Positions 32,445 through 41,219 of a DNA stretch of 64,000 bases are shown here, in pieces. Source of the stretch: Halodurantibacterium flavum. Lineage in GTDB: Bacteria; Pseudomonadota; Alphaproteobacteria; Rhodobacterales; Rhodobacteraceae. The notes beneath the pieces are model-generated. The model ran no database searches. It saw only the letters and a list, made by a program, of their open reading frames with translations, and was not told the origin of the DNA. The position numbers were made by a program, and so were the translations under genes. The stretch covers positions 62,001 through 126,000 of the forward strand of contig NZ_JBHUGH010000037.1 of NCBI RefSeq assembly GCF_042681825.1. Direction: 5' to 3'. Numbering within the stretch: position 1 is the stretch's first letter; each line of letters starts with the position of its first letter.

Positions 32445-33188
32445 ATGTTCGGCATCGATATCTTCAGCGCGGACCTGTTGCCGGCCATGACGGTCGCGCT
32501 GGCGGCCGGCGTGCTCTCGTTTCTCAGCCCCTGCGTTCTGCCGATCGTGCCGCCCTATCTCGCGTATATGAGCGGGATTTCCATGGGCGACCTGCGGGAA
32601 AAGCGGCGCAGTGCCCTGCTGCCGGCGATCTTCTTCGTGCTGGGACTTTCCACGGTCTTCCTGATCCTCGGTTTCACCGCCTCGGCGATGGGGATGTTCT
32701 TTCTGCGCAACCAGCAGATCTTCATGCAGGTCTCGGGCGCGGTGGTGATCGTCTTCGGGCTCCATTTCCTGGGCGTCTTCCGCATTCCGCTGCTGAACCG
32801 CGAGGCCCGGCTCGATGCGGGCGATCAGGGCGGGTCGGCGTTGGGCGCCTATGTGCTGGGGCTGGCCTTTGCCTTTGGCTGGACGCCCTGCATCGGCCCG
32901 CAGCTGGGGGCGATCCTGTCGCTTGCCGCGTCCGAGGCGTCCGTGGAGCGGGGAACGGCGCTGCTCGGGGTCTATGCGGCGGGGCTCGGGATACCGTTTC
33001 TTCTGTCCGCGCTCTTTATCGAGCGGTCGATGGGCCTGATGAACCGGATCAAGCGGCATATGCGCCTGATCGAGCGGATTTCCGGCGTCCTTCTGATCAT
33101 CGTGGGGGTCGCGCTGGTGACGGGTGCCTTTTCCGCCTTTTCCTGGTGGCTCTTGGAGACGTTCCCCGCGCTCAGCACCCTTGGCTGA
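32445..33188 (+). CDS. ccdA: Cytochrome c biogenesis protein CcdA (DsbD-type electron transporter)
   Basis: Six-helix inner-membrane protein that moves reducing electrons from cytoplasmic thioredoxin to periplasmic thiol proteins such as CcmG. The 247-residue protein carries the two redox-active cysteine motifs of CcdA: L-S-F-L-S-P-C-V-L-P-I in helix 1 and F-G-W-T-P-C-I-G-P in helix 4. The compact size without N- or C-terminal periplasmic domains separates it from full-length DsbD. It is separated from rne by a terminator and is probably transcribed alone. It supplies the ccm pathway encoded at 7.7-10.4 kb. Confidence 0.95.
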   Translation: MFGIDIFSADLLPAMTVALAAGVLSFLSPCVLPIVPPYLAYMSGISMGDLREKRRSALLPAIFFVLGLSTVFLILGFTASAMGMFFLRNQQIFMQVSGAVVIVFGLHFLGVFRIPLLNREARLDAGDQGGSALGAYVLGLAFAFGWTPCIGPQLGAILSLAASEASVERGTALLGVYAAGLGIPFLLSALFIERSMGLMNRIKRHMRLIERISGVLLIIVGVALVTGAFSAFSWWLLETFPALSTLG

Positions 33189-33265
33189 GGTGAGGGGGGC
33201 TTACGCTCCGCCCCGATTTGGCCTAGCCTGTCGCGGGTAAGGGTGACGATCGCGGAGCGTGTTTG

Positions 33266-34477
33266 ATGCCAGAGGGGCCGGTGCATCGACGGGTCGTGTT
33301 CTACCTGCCCGGCTACGATCCCTTTCCCCCCCGCCGCTACCGGGAAATCTATCGCCGCGAAGGCGCCGCGCAGGCCGCGATCTCGGGATACAGCCTGACG
33401 ATCGGCGCGACCGGGCGCCCCGATCTACCCTATGGCTGGACGGTGACGGCCGACCCGGACGGCACACCCGCCGATACGCGGGTCCATGTGCTGCACTGGA
33501 CCGATATCGTGCGGCAGTCGATGGGGGGCGGGGTGCTGGCGACCTATCTTCTGCTGCTGCGGACCTTCTGGATTTACCTTTCGACCGGGGCGATGGGGCG
33601 GCTTTTCCGTCTGCGCAAGGGGCCGGTTCTGACGGCGATGTATCCGGTGGTGATGTTGCTGGGGCAGTTGGCCATTGCGATGCTGGTCGGGTTCGGGCTC
33701 GGGTTTCTGCTGTCGCTCTGGCTGCCCGGCTGGATGGCGCTCCCACTGGGGATGCTGGTGCTGCCGCCGGTCCTCTGGTGGTTCCGCCGGATCGACGGGC
33801 GCCTTTACGCCTATTACCTGCTGCATGACTACGGCTTCACCGCGCGCCATTACGGTGCCAATCCGCCCGCGCTTGAGGCGCGCATGTCCGAGTTCACGGC
33901 GCTTGTCGCGGCGGCGCTGCGCGAGGATGTGGACGAGGTGCTTGTGGTCGGCCATTCCTCGGGCGTGCATCTGGGCGTGTCGATCCTCGCCGATGTGCTG
34001 CGCGGCGGCCATGTACGCGATGGCGGGCCGGCGCTCTCGTTCCTGTCGCTGGGGCAGGCCGTCCCGATGCAGAGCTTCCTGCCCCGGGCCGACCGGCTGC
34101 GCGCGGATCTGCATTACCTCTCGCGGTCCGACCAAGTGGTCTGGGTCGATGTCTCGGCCCCCGCCGATCCCTGCTGCTATGCGCTCTGCGATCCCGTCGC
34201 CGTTTCCGGGGCAGGGGGTGAGGGCAAGCGCTGGCCGCTTGTCCTGTCGGCGGCGTTCAGCCAGACGCTCCGGCCCGAGACCTGGGCGCGGCTGCGGCAT
34301 CGGTTCTTCCGGCTGCATTTCCAGTATCTCCACGCCTTCGACCGACCCGGTGACTATGATTATTTCGCCATCACGGCGGGCAGCGTGACGCTCGGCGCGC
34401 GGTTCGGGCATCGTCAGCCCTCTGCGCAGCGGAAGGAAACCGTGCTGTCGCCGCATCTGTCCCGCGGGGCCGCATGA
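33266..34477 (+). CDS. Membrane-anchored alpha/beta-hydrolase-like protein of unknown function
   Basis: A 403-residue protein with no family name I can assign firmly. It starts with a beta-strand segment R-V-V-F-Y-L-P-G-Y-D-P as in alpha/beta hydrolases, has two membrane helices at about 121-151 and 153-172, and then a nucleophile-elbow-like motif V-V-G-H-S-S-G-V-H-L-G at 227-237 (Ser231 or Ser232 candidate nucleophile). A later F-D-R-P-G-D-Y-D-Y-F near the C terminus may carry acidic residues. ATG 33266 is preceded by gagcg/ttg and could alternatively be the TTG at 33263. The stop overlaps the P450 start by 4 nt, so the two are co-translated and probably act on related lipids or hydrophobic substrates (inference). 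Confidence 0.6.
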   Translation: MPEGPVHRRVVFYLPGYDPFPPRRYREIYRREGAAQAAISGYSLTIGATGRPDLPYGWTVTADPDGTPADTRVHVLHWTDIVRQSMGGGVLATYLLLLRTFWIYLSTGAMGRLFRLRKGPVLTAMYPVVMLLGQLAIAMLVGFGLGFLLSLWLPGWMALPLGMLVLPPVLWWFRRIDGRLYAYYLLHDYGFTARHYGANPPALEARMSEFTALVAAALREDVDEVLVVGHSSGVHLGVSILADVLRGGHVRDGGPALSFLSLGQAVPMQSFLPRADRLRADLHYLSRSDQVVWVDVSAPADPCCYALCDPVAVSGAGGEGKRWPLVLSAAFSQTLRPETWARLRHRFFRLHFQYLHAFDRPGDYDYFAITAGSVTLGARFGHRQPSAQRKETVLSPHLSRGAA

Positions 34478-35841
34478 CGCGCCCGCCCAAGCCCGCCGCC
34501 CGCCCCGACAAGGTGTCGTTCTGGCGCTATGTGCGGCTTTTCCGCCGGGATCTCTTGTCGGCGCATCCGGCGCGGCTTTACCGCGCCTGGATGGCGGAAT
34601 TCCGCACACCGTTCTTTCGCAGCTTTGTCGTCAACGATCCGTCCGTCCTGCGGGTGATCCTGAACGAACGCCCCGATGCCTTTCCCAAAAGCGACCGCGT
34701 GCGCGAAGGTCTTGCACCGCTGCTTGGAAATTCGGTCTTCGTGACCAATGGCGAGATCTGGAAACGCCAGCGCCGGATCATCGACCCCGCCTTCGAGGGC
34801 GGGCGGCTGCGCGACACCTTTCCCGCTATGTGGGAGGCCGCAGAGGCCGCCACGGCCCGCCTTCGCGCGCAAGCCCCGGCCGTGATCGAGATCGAGGCCG
34901 AGGCGAGCCACGCCGCCGCCGACGTGATCTTTCGCACGCTCTTCTCGATCCCGATCGAGCACCGGATCGCGGCGCAGGTCTTTCGGGAGTTCCGCAGCTA
35001 TCAGCGCTTGCAGCCCATCGTGAACCTTGCGGCCTTTCTGCCGCTTCCGCGTTGGCTGCCCCGGTTTCACAGGCGGGGCACATACCGGGCGGCGCGGGCG
35101 ATCCGCGGGCTGATCACCGAACTGACCGCCGCGCGGATGGCGGCGATCAAGGCTGGGACCGCGCCGGACGACCTGGCGACCAAGATCATGACGACCCCCG
35201 ACCCCCTGACCGGCGCGCGGTTCGACACGGCGGAAATGGTCGATCAGGTGGCGATCTTCTTTCTGGCGGGGCATGAGACCAGCGCCTCGGCGCTTGGCTG
35301 GGCGCTGTATCTGCTCGCGCTCTTCCCCGAGGCGCAGGACCGGGTGGCGGCGGAATCGGCGCAGCTTTCGCCGGATTTCGGCAGCCTCGCCCGCCTGCGT
35401 TTCACGCGCGACGTGTTCCGCGAAACGCTGCGGCTCTATCCTCCGGTCCCGATGATGGTACGCGAAAACCATGGGGCCGAGAGGTTCCGCGACCGCGATA
35501 TCGCGCCCGGTGCGCAGTTCGTGTTGTCGCCCTGGCATCTGCACCGGCATGAACGGTTGTGGGACGATCCCGATGGTTTCGACCCCGATCGCTGGCAGCG
35601 CAGCGAGGGGCGCCAGTCGTCGCGCGAGGCCTATATGCCGTTTTCCACCGGCGCCCGCGTCTGCCCCGGCGCGGGCTTTGCCATGGCCGAGGGTGTCCTG
35701 CTGCTGGCGATGCTGGTGCGCAGTTTCCGGTTCGAGACGGTCGCGGGGCGGGTTCCGGTGCCCGAAGCGCATCTGACCGTGCGGGCGCGAGACGGGATCT
35801 GGTTGCGGATCAGCCCGCGCGAAAGTGCTTCGACAGCTTGA
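34474..35841 (+). CDS. Cytochrome P450
   Basis: 455-residue haem-thiolate mono-oxygenase, soluble (no N-terminal anchor). The I-helix oxygen motif is AGHETS (265-270), the K-helix E-T-L-R (317-320), the meander P-D-R-W at about 371-374, and the haem loop F-S-T-G-A-R-V-C-P-G with the iron ligand Cys397. The sequence W-K-R-Q-R-R-I-I-D-P-A-F near residue 96 is the C-helix haem-propionate contact. The substrate cannot be read from sequence, and no ferredoxin or reductase gene is nearby. It is translationally coupled to the hydrolase-like gene upstream, and its last 32 bp overlap the convergent deaminase-family gene. Confidence 0.93.
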   Translation: MTRPPKPAARPDKVSFWRYVRLFRRDLLSAHPARLYRAWMAEFRTPFFRSFVVNDPSVLRVILNERPDAFPKSDRVREGLAPLLGNSVFVTNGEIWKRQRRIIDPAFEGGRLRDTFPAMWEAAEAATARLRAQAPAVIEIEAEASHAAADVIFRTLFSIPIEHRIAAQVFREFRSYQRLQPIVNLAAFLPLPRWLPRFHRRGTYRAARAIRGLITELTAARMAAIKAGTAPDDLATKIMTTPDPLTGARFDTAEMVDQVAIFFLAGHETSASALGWALYLLALFPEAQDRVAAESAQLSPDFGSLARLRFTRDVFRETLRLYPPVPMMVRENHGAERFRDRDIAPGAQFVLSPWHLHRHERLWDDPDGFDPDRWQRSEGRQSSREAYMPFSTGARVCPGAGFAMAEGVLLLAMLVRSFRFETVAGRVPVPEAHLTVRARDGIWLRISPRESASTA

Positions 35842-36892
35842 GCCCCTGACCCTGATAGTTGGAGGCGATGCCCGCGCCGTAAAGCGTTTCGGGCACCTCG
35901 GCCATGCGTTCATAGATCAGGCGGCCCACGACCTGTCCATGTTCCAGGACGAAGGGTGCCTCGTGGCAGCGGACCTCGAGCACGCCGCGCGACCCCGATC
36001 CGCCCGCTGCCGCATGGCCGAAGCCCGGGTCGAAAAAGCCTGCGTAATGGACCCGGAATTCGCCCACCATCGCCAGATAAGGCGCCATCTCGGCGGCGTA
36101 TTCAGGCGGGATATGCACCGCCTCGCGGCTGACCAGAATGTAGAACGCGCCGGGGTCGAGGATGATCTTGCCGTCACGGCTGCGGATCTCTTCCCAGAAC
36201 TCGGCCGGGTCATAGGCGCCGATCCGGTCGAGGTCGATAACCCCCGTATGCGGCTTGGCGCGCCAGCCCACGAGGTCCGTTCCCTCGGGGCGCAGGTCCA
36301 CGGAAAAGCCGAGACCGTCCGAGATCACGGCCTCACCGGAAACCAGCCGCGAACGGTCGTGAAGGCTGCGCAGCTCTGCATCCGTCAGGATGGATTGCCC
36401 GCGCCGGAAGCGGATCTGGTTGAGCCGCATCCCCGTCCGCACCAGCACCGAGAAAGAGCGCGGGCAGATCTCGGCGTAAAGCGGGCCGTGATAGCCTGCG
36501 GGAATGCGGTCGAACTCGGTCCCGCCGTCGATGATGGTGCGGGTCAGAAGATCCAGCCGCCCGGTCGAGCTTTTGGCATTCGCCACGGCCTGAACATCAT
36601 GGGGCAGGGCGAGCGACTCGAGCAGCGGAACGAGGTAGACGCAGCCCTTTTCCAGAACCGCGCCCCCGGTCAGATCGACCTGATGCATCTCGAACTCGGC
36701 AAGGCGGTCGGCGATCTTGCGCCCGGCCCCTGCCAGAAACGAGGCGCGGACCCGATAGGCGGTCTTGCCCAGCCGGAGATCAAGGCTCGCGGGCTGGACC
36801 TGCCCTTCGGCCAGGGGCGCGTCGGTCAGGATTTCACCCCGCGTGACCATGCCCTGCAATGCCTGAACTGGCAGCACGCCGATCCGATCCAT
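35810..36892 (-). CDS. 2'-deoxycytidine 5'-triphosphate deaminase-like protein (long DCD family)
   Basis: A 360-residue member of the long DCD family found in alphaproteobacteria, in which the dCTP deaminase/dUTPase beta fold is duplicated (about residues 1-175 and 185-360), compared with ~190 residues for classic Dcd. The first half holds Q-P-A-S-L-D-L-R-L-G and A-N-A-K-S-S-T-G-R-L-D (the phosphate-binding S-S-x-x-R-pattern of the family), and the second half V-H-Y-A-G-F-F-D-P-G-F-G-H. It would supply dUMP/dUTP for thymidylate synthesis. It is convergent with the P450 gene, overlapping it by 32 bp, and upstream of it in the same direction are tRNA-Pro and a MerR gene. Confidence 0.85.
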   Translation of the reverse strand: MDRIGVLPVQALQGMVTRGEILTDAPLAEGQVQPASLDLRLGKTAYRVRASFLAGAGRKIADRLAEFEMHQVDLTGGAVLEKGCVYLVPLLESLALPHDVQAVANAKSSTGRLDLLTRTIIDGGTEFDRIPAGYHGPLYAEICPRSFSVLVRTGMRLNQIRFRRGQSILTDAELRSLHDRSRLVSGEAVISDGLGFSVDLRPEGTDLVGWRAKPHTGVIDLDRIGAYDPAEFWEEIRSRDGKIILDPGAFYILVSREAVHIPPEYAAEMAPYLAMVGEFRVHYAGFFDPGFGHAAAGGSGSRGVLEVRCHEAPFVLEHGQVVGRLIYERMAEVPETLYGAGIASNYQGQGLKLSKHFRAG

Positions 36893-36939
36893 TCCCGTCC
36901 CCTTTCGCCTACGCGCCGTTTTCCGGCTGCGGATAGAGG

Positions 36940-36969
36940 AACGCCCGCGGCATTGCTGCCACGGGCGTT
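36940..36969 (-). terminator. Hairpin downstream of tRNA-Pro
   Basis: On the minus strand, aacgcccg/cgggcgtt is extended by tggca/tgccg with a GCAA tetraloop, a 13-bp stem starting 8 nt after the tRNA CCA end. No strong T-run follows, so it may act as a processing or stabilising hairpin as well as a terminator. Confidence 0.55.
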
Positions 36970-36976
36970 TCCTTGT

Positions 36977-37054
36977 TGGTCGGGCCGGCGAGATTCGAAC
37001 TCGCGACCTTCCGCCCCCCAGACGGACGCGCTAACCAGGCTGCGCCACGGCCCG
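36977..37054 (-). tRNA. tRNA-Pro (anticodon GGG)
   Basis: Full cloverleaf on the minus strand: acceptor stem CGGGCCG/CGGCCCG, D-arm GCGC-AGCCTGGTTA-GCGC, anticodon stem TCCGT/GCGGA around loop CTGGGGG giving anticodon GGG (reads CCC), T-arm GCGAG-TTCGAAT-CTCGC, discriminator A and encoded CCA at 36977-36979. The 5' C is typical of bacterial tRNA-Pro. Confidence 0.95.
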
Positions 37055-37144
37055 ACGGGGGCATACATACCCGGTCTGACGGCGGGGGCAAGCAGAAATC
37101 CGACGCCCGGCGCACATTCGCATCCGGGCGCAGCCGGGGCCGTT

Positions 37145-37705
37145 TCAGCCCGGCAGACCGTCCTGCAGCCGCGTCCGCAGCCCGCGCAGACGGTCGCGCA
37201 GCACAGCCATTGCGTCCGCATCGGCAAGCGGTTTGCCCCGTAGCCGGCGGAGGCGGGCCACCAGCCGTTCCTCTTTCGATTCCGCCGGGCTGCTGATCCG
37301 GCCGCGAGTCGGAAGCGCGACGACATTCCCCTGCGCCAGCCGCGTGTCCTCTTCCTCGGCATCGAGAATCATCGGGGCTTCGTCCTCGCCCGCACCCTCA
37401 TCGGCAGTGCCCGGCCATGCGTCATCGGCCCGGGGCGTCCCGGCCAGCGAGGCGACATGGCGCACGCCCTGTTCACCCAGCACCTTCTGCACCCCGCGGA
37501 TGGTCATCCCGTCTTCGTGCAGCAGCTTCTTGATCCCGGCGATCAGCGCGATATCGGCGGGCCGGTAATAGCGACGCCCCCCCGCGCGCTTGAGCGGCCG
37601 GATCTCGGGGAACTTGCTTTCCCAGAAGCGGAGCACATGGGTGGGCGTGTCCAGCCAGTCGGCCACTTCGCTGATCGTGCGAAAGGCGTTGCGCGATTTT
37701 TCCAT
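37145..37705 (-). CDS. MerR-family transcriptional regulator
   Basis: 186-residue DNA-binding protein with the MerR winged helix at the N terminus: I-S-E-V-A-D-W-L-D-T-P-T-H-V-L-R-F-W-E-S-K-F (residues 11-32) and wing Y-Y-R-P-A-D-I, then a short region rich in Asp/Glu and a basic C-terminal helix. It lacks the cysteine-bearing effector domain of metal-sensing MerR proteins, so it is a stand-alone regulator. It lies 23 nt downstream of ihfA on the same strand; the ihfA-merR pairing is very common in alphaproteobacteria. Targets are unknown. Confidence 0.9.
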   Translation of the reverse strand: MEKSRNAFRTISEVADWLDTPTHVLRFWESKFPEIRPLKRAGGRRYYRPADIALIAGIKKLLHEDGMTIRGVQKVLGEQGVRHVASLAGTPRADDAWPGTADEGAGEDEAPMILDAEEEDTRLAQGNVVALPTRGRISSPAESKEERLVARLRRLRGKPLADADAMAVLRDRLRGLRTRLQDGLPG

Positions 37706-37728
37706 TGTTCCGGCCAGTGTCCCGATCC

Positions 37729-38031
37729 TCAGCCCTTGTTGCCCGCGGCGACGCGATCCTTCATCAGATGCGAGGCGCGGAAGGTCAACACCCGGCGCGG
37801 AGAGATCGGAACCTCATCCCCGGTCTTCGGGTTGCGGCCCACGCGGGCGGCCTTGTCCCGGACGCTGAAGGTCCCGAAAGAGGAGATCTTGACCTGCTCA
37901 CCGGCGACAAGCGCGTCGGACATGTGCTGCAGGACAGATTCGACGAGTTGCGCGGATTCGTTGCGCGACAGGCCCACTTCGCGGAAGACGGCCTCGCTCA
38001 GATCCATGCGGGTGACGGTTTTTTCGCCCAT
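37729..38031 (-). CDS. ihfA: Integration host factor subunit alpha
   Basis: 100-residue DNA-bending subunit that pairs with IhfB. The full HU/IHF fold is present, with the DNA-binding arm segment G-R-N-P-K-T-G-D-E-V-P-I-S-P-R-R-V-L-T-F containing the intercalating proline, and the N-terminal T-R-M-D-L-S-E-A-V-F that distinguishes the alpha subunit. Start ATG 38031. It follows fabH on the same strand with a 74-nt gap and precedes the merR gene. Confidence 0.95.
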   Translation of the reverse strand: MGEKTVTRMDLSEAVFREVGLSRNESAQLVESVLQHMSDALVAGEQVKISSFGTFSVRDKAARVGRNPKTGDEVPISPRRVLTFRASHLMKDRVAAGNKG

Positions 38032-38105
38032 ATTCTCCCCCAGATTTCGACGAAGCATGGGAGAATCAAAAACCGCTGTCAATATCAATGACTTGGGGCC
38101 GGCGA

Positions 38106-39080
38106 TTACCAGCGCAGAACGACCGATCCCCAGGCAAGACCGCCGCCGATCGCCTCGGTTACGATCAGGTCGCCCTCTTTGATCTGGCCGCGCGCCTTTC
38201 CGACCGAAAGCGCCAGCGGGATCGACGCGGCCGAGGTATTCCCGTGGTCCTGCACCGTCACCACCACGCGGTCCATCCCGACGCCCATCCGTTGGGCGGT
38301 GCCCTTGATGATACGCAGATTGGCCTGATGCGGCACGATCCAGGTGACATCCTCGGGGGTCAGCCCCGCGCGGTCCAGGGCGGTGTGGGCCGTCTGCGCA
38401 AGCTTTTCGATGGCGTGGCGGAACACTTCCTTGCCCTGCATCCGCAGGACGCCGGTGCTCTGGTTGCTCGAAACGCCGCCGTCGACGTAAAGAATGTCCC
38501 GGTGCCGCCCGTCGGAATGAAGGTCGAGCGACAGAATCCCGCGATCCCGGTTCGTGCCCTGGCCTTCCTGCGCCTCGAGGACCAACGCGCCCGCACCGTC
38601 GCCAAAGAGGACGCACGTCGACCGGTCGGACCACTCCATGATCCGGCTGAAAGTCTCGGACCCGATGACCAGAACCCGCCGCGCCTGACCCGTCTGGATC
38701 ATCGCATTCGCATTGGCGAGCGCAAAGACAAACCCCGCGCAGACCGCCTGCACGTCAAAGCCGAAGCCCGAGGTCATCCCCAGGTTTCCCTGCACGATCG
38801 TGGCGACGGCGGGAAAGGTGAAGTCGGGGGTCGAGGTCGCAAGGACGATGGCGTCGATATCGGTCGCATCCATCCCGGCATCGGCCAGCGCGGCGCGGGC
38901 AGCATGGGTGGCAAGATCGGAGGTCGTTTCCCCCTCGGCGGCGAAATGGCGCCGCTCGATCCCGGACCGGGTGCGGATCCATTCGTCGCTGGTGTCGATC
39001 CTGTCCTCGAATTCGGCGTTCGGGACGATCCTTTCAGGCAGATAGTGCCCGACGCCCCTGACAACGGCGCGTAACGTCAT
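38106..39080 (-). CDS. fabH: Beta-ketoacyl-ACP synthase III
   Basis: Starts fatty acid synthesis by condensing acetyl-CoA with malonyl-ACP. The 324-residue thiolase-fold protein has the catalytic triad: Cys114 in V-C-A-G-F, His in W-I-V-P-H-Q-A-N and Asn in G-N-T-S-A-A-S. The pantetheine-tunnel opening W-I-R-T-R-S-G-I-E-R-R is conserved at residues 34-44. It overlaps plsX by 4 nt (ATGA-type), consistent with one operon plsX-fabH-ihfA. Confidence 0.97.
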   Translation of the reverse strand: MTLRAVVRGVGHYLPERIVPNAEFEDRIDTSDEWIRTRSGIERRHFAAEGETTSDLATHAARAALADAGMDATDIDAIVLATSTPDFTFPAVATIVQGNLGMTSGFGFDVQAVCAGFVFALANANAMIQTGQARRVLVIGSETFSRIMEWSDRSTCVLFGDGAGALVLEAQEGQGTNRDRGILSLDLHSDGRHRDILYVDGGVSSNQSTGVLRMQGKEVFRHAIEKLAQTAHTALDRAGLTPEDVTWIVPHQANLRIIKGTAQRMGVGMDRVVVTVQDHGNTSAASIPLALSVGKARGQIKEGDLIVTEAIGGGLAWGSVVLRW

Positions 39081-40183
39081 GCGGCACCACCATTTCCTTC
39101 GTTTTCCTGTGTCGCATCCTGACCCGACTGGACCGCAGATGCAACACGCGCGGCCAGACGATCCTGAAAACCGGACTGCGCAAGGCGAAAGGCGAGCTTG
39201 ACTGCCGCCGAAACCCCGGTCGCATCGGCGCTGCCATGCGATTTCACGACTGTGCCGTTCAGGCCGAGGAACACCCCGCCATTGACCCGGCGCGGGTCGA
39301 TCCGCTTTTGCAGCCGCTTCAGAGAGGGGAGCGCGAGCAGAGCCGCCACGCGCGAAAGGGGGGTTTTCTGGAACGCCTGCCGCAACAAGAGGCTGATGAG
39401 CGTCGCCGTCCCCTCACCGGTCTTGAGCGCGATGTTGCCGGTATAGCCGTCGGTCACGATCACGTCGCAGCGGGCACCGGGGATGTCGCCACCCTCGACA
39501 TAGCCGACATATTCGTAGCCGCCCGCCTGCGCGGCGCCAGCGATACGGTCGGCCGCGACCTTGAGTTCCGGGCGGCCCTTGTGTTCTTCGGTGCCGACAT
39601 TCAGCAGGCCCACACGCGGACAGGCGAGCGCGAGGCCGTTCCTGGCATAGGCCGCGCCCATCAGCGCATATTGCAGCAGGTCCTCGGAATCGGCGCGGAT
39701 ATCGGCGCCCACGTCCAGCATCACGTTGAACCCGTGCGGGTTGCGCGAGGGCCAGAGGCAGGCGATGGCGGGCCGGTTGACCCCCGGAAGCCGCCGGAGC
39801 CGCAACATCGACAGCGCCATCAGCGCGCCGGTATTGCCGCAGGAAACCGCGACCGTCGCCTCCTTGTTGCGGACGGCCTCGATGGTGGACCACATCGAGG
39901 TGCCTTCGCCATGGCGCACGACATGGCTGGGCTTTTCGTGCATCTGCACGACACGTTCCGCATGACGTATCTCGCAGCGACCGGCAAGATCGCGGCGGCG
40001 GCGCACAAGGCGCGTCAGTTCCGCTTCGTCGCCATGCAGGATGAAGGCGATGTCGGGATTCTTATGGGCGGAATAGGCAATGCCGGCGACCACAGCCGCC
40101 GGGCCGCGATCCCCGCCCATCGCATCGACCGATATGACGATCCGGCCTGCACCCTTTCCGTGAGGATCGCGCGTATCCATCAT
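39077..40183 (-). CDS. plsX: Phosphate acyltransferase PlsX
   Basis: Makes acyl-phosphate from acyl-ACP for phospholipid synthesis and works with PlsY. The 368-residue protein shows I-S-V-D-A-M-G-G-D near the N terminus, S-C-G-N-T-G-A at about residue 110 and V-T-D-G-Y-T-G-N at about 230, all PlsX signatures. Two adjacent ATGs (40183 and 40180) are possible starts. It lies between rpmF (17 bp) and fabH (4-nt overlap) in the classical rpmF-plsX-fabH order. Confidence 0.97.
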   Translation of the reverse strand: MMDTRDPHGKGAGRIVISVDAMGGDRGPAAVVAGIAYSAHKNPDIAFILHGDEAELTRLVRRRRDLAGRCEIRHAERVVQMHEKPSHVVRHGEGTSMWSTIEAVRNKEATVAVSCGNTGALMALSMLRLRRLPGVNRPAIACLWPSRNPHGFNVMLDVGADIRADSEDLLQYALMGAAYARNGLALACPRVGLLNVGTEEHKGRPELKVAADRIAGAAQAGGYEYVGYVEGGDIPGARCDVIVTDGYTGNIALKTGEGTATLISLLLRQAFQKTPLSRVAALLALPSLKRLQKRIDPRRVNGGVFLGLNGTVVKSHGSADATGVSAAVKLAFRLAQSGFQDRLAARVASAVQSGQDATQENEGNGGAA

Positions 40184-40200
40184 CTGGGTGCCGGCCGTGC

Positions 40201-40407
40201 TTATGCTGCGTCTTCGTCCAGTTCGACCTCTTCGGTCACTGCAACGACCTGACGGTCGTCATAGTGGCCGCAGGCGCCACAGACGTGGTGCGGGCGCTTG
40301 AGCTCGCCGCAGTTGCTGCATTCGTTCGGGTTGCCCGCGACCAGCGCGTCATGCGACCGGCGCATGTTACGGCGCGAACGGGTTACTCGGTTCTGAGGGA
40401 CAGCCAT
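40201..40407 (-). CDS. rpmF: 50S ribosomal protein L32
   Basis: 68-residue ribosomal protein: start MAVPQNRVTRSRRNMRRSHD, zinc-ribbon C-S-N-C (33-36 region) and C-G-A-C, and an acidic tail. The zinc-binding C+ form is complete. It is first in the rpmF-plsX-fabH-ihfA run; the upstream 152-bp gap holds a candidate promoter at 40515-40542 and a GC-rich gggggg/cccc-type element just upstream of the gene. Confidence 0.97.
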   Translation of the reverse strand: MAVPQNRVTRSRRNMRRSHDALVAGNPNECSNCGELKRPHHVCGACGHYDDRQVVAVTEEVELDEDAA

Positions 40408-40514
40408 GTCACAACCTCGGGTTATGGGGGGCCGGGGCCCCAGATTCTTATAGAGTTTCGACGCAATTTCCCGCAGGGCCGCGTCACGAAACCCACACTT
40501 CAAACGAGGCCGGG

Positions 40515-40542
40515 AACATACTGGGATTCTGCGCCGGCGCAA
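40515..40542 (-). promoter_or_regulatory. Candidate promoter of the rpmF-plsX-fabH operon
   Basis: On the minus strand TTGCGC (40542-40537) and TATGTT (40520-40515) are 16 bp apart, 108 bp upstream of rpmF. A second -10-like box, TATAAG (40452-40447), lies closer but without a good -35. The region also holds the end of the yceD transcript. Confidence 0.35.
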
Positions 40543-40559
40543 GTCTTTTCTGGGGCCGT

Positions 40560-41219
40560 TCAATCGTCTTTCGACAGGCCGCCACCGGGCTTTGCAGCGG
40601 CCTTTCCATCGACCCCCCCATCGGCCTCGGAGCCGGGCGCTTCTTCTGCGCCGTCACCCTGTGCCGGGGCCGTGCCGAGCTTGTCACGCAGCGCGGCGAG
40701 CGCGGCAAAGGGCCGGATCTTGTCCTCGCTCAGCGGTTCGGCCCCGGGCGGGGCGAAACCGGCCTCACCCAGTTCGGCGCCGGGCGCGCGGGGATAAAGC
40801 GGCAGCGCCAGCGCCAGAGCCTCGGTCAGCACGATGCCGAGGTCGATGACGGGACCAAGCGGTTCGGCCCCGTCATCGGCGGGCATTTCAGCCTCATCCC
40901 CCGCGGGTTCGGGCATGTCGCGCAGCCAGCGCCGGCTGAGCGGCTCGTCGATGCGGGTGGTGACGGGCGCAAGCGTCACGATGCAGGGCTGCACGACGGT
41001 TGCGCCCAGTTCCGCCTCCAGTTCCCAGTCGGTCCGGCCCAGGGGGCGCAGTTCGCCCTTCATCCGGACCTTGCGCAGGTTGCTTGCCCCGATCGCGGCG
41101 GCAATCGCCTGAAGCTGGCCGTCATCCGGCACGATCTCGAACCGCGAGGGCTTGCGCCCCGGCAGGTCGGCGACCCGGAGCGGGTGGGAATAGGGTTGGT
41201 CGGTTACCTGATCGGTCAT
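40560..41219 (-). CDS. yceD: YceD/DUF177 family protein
   Basis: 219-residue member of the YceD (DUF177) family, linked to 23S rRNA accumulation or large-subunit assembly and commonly encoded before rpmF. The core A-T-V-V-Q-P-C-I-V-T-L-A-P-V motif with its conserved cysteine lies at about 73-86, followed by an acidic stretch (A-G-D-E-A-E-M-P-A-D-D-G) and a Pro/Gly-rich tail. ATG 41219 is selected over the longer open frame. It is divergent from bamE with a shared 141-bp control region. Confidence 0.85.
   Translation of the reverse strand: MTDQVTDQPYSHPLRVADLPGRKPSRFEIVPDDGQLQAIAAAIGASNLRKVRMKGELRPLGRTDWELEAELGATVVQPCIVTLAPVTTRIDEPLSRRWLRDMPEPAGDEAEMPADDGAEPLGPVIDLGIVLTEALALALPLYPRAPGAELGEAGFAPPGAEPLSEDKIRPFAALAALRDKLGTAPAQGDGAEEAPGSEADGGVDGKAAAKPGGGLSKDD

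Noticed and set aside
29430..33059. 1209-codon open frame opposite rne and ccdA
   Set aside because: Shadow of the repetitive rne coding region; the apparent Gly/Leu/Arg repeats mirror the Ala/Glu/Arg codons of RNase E.
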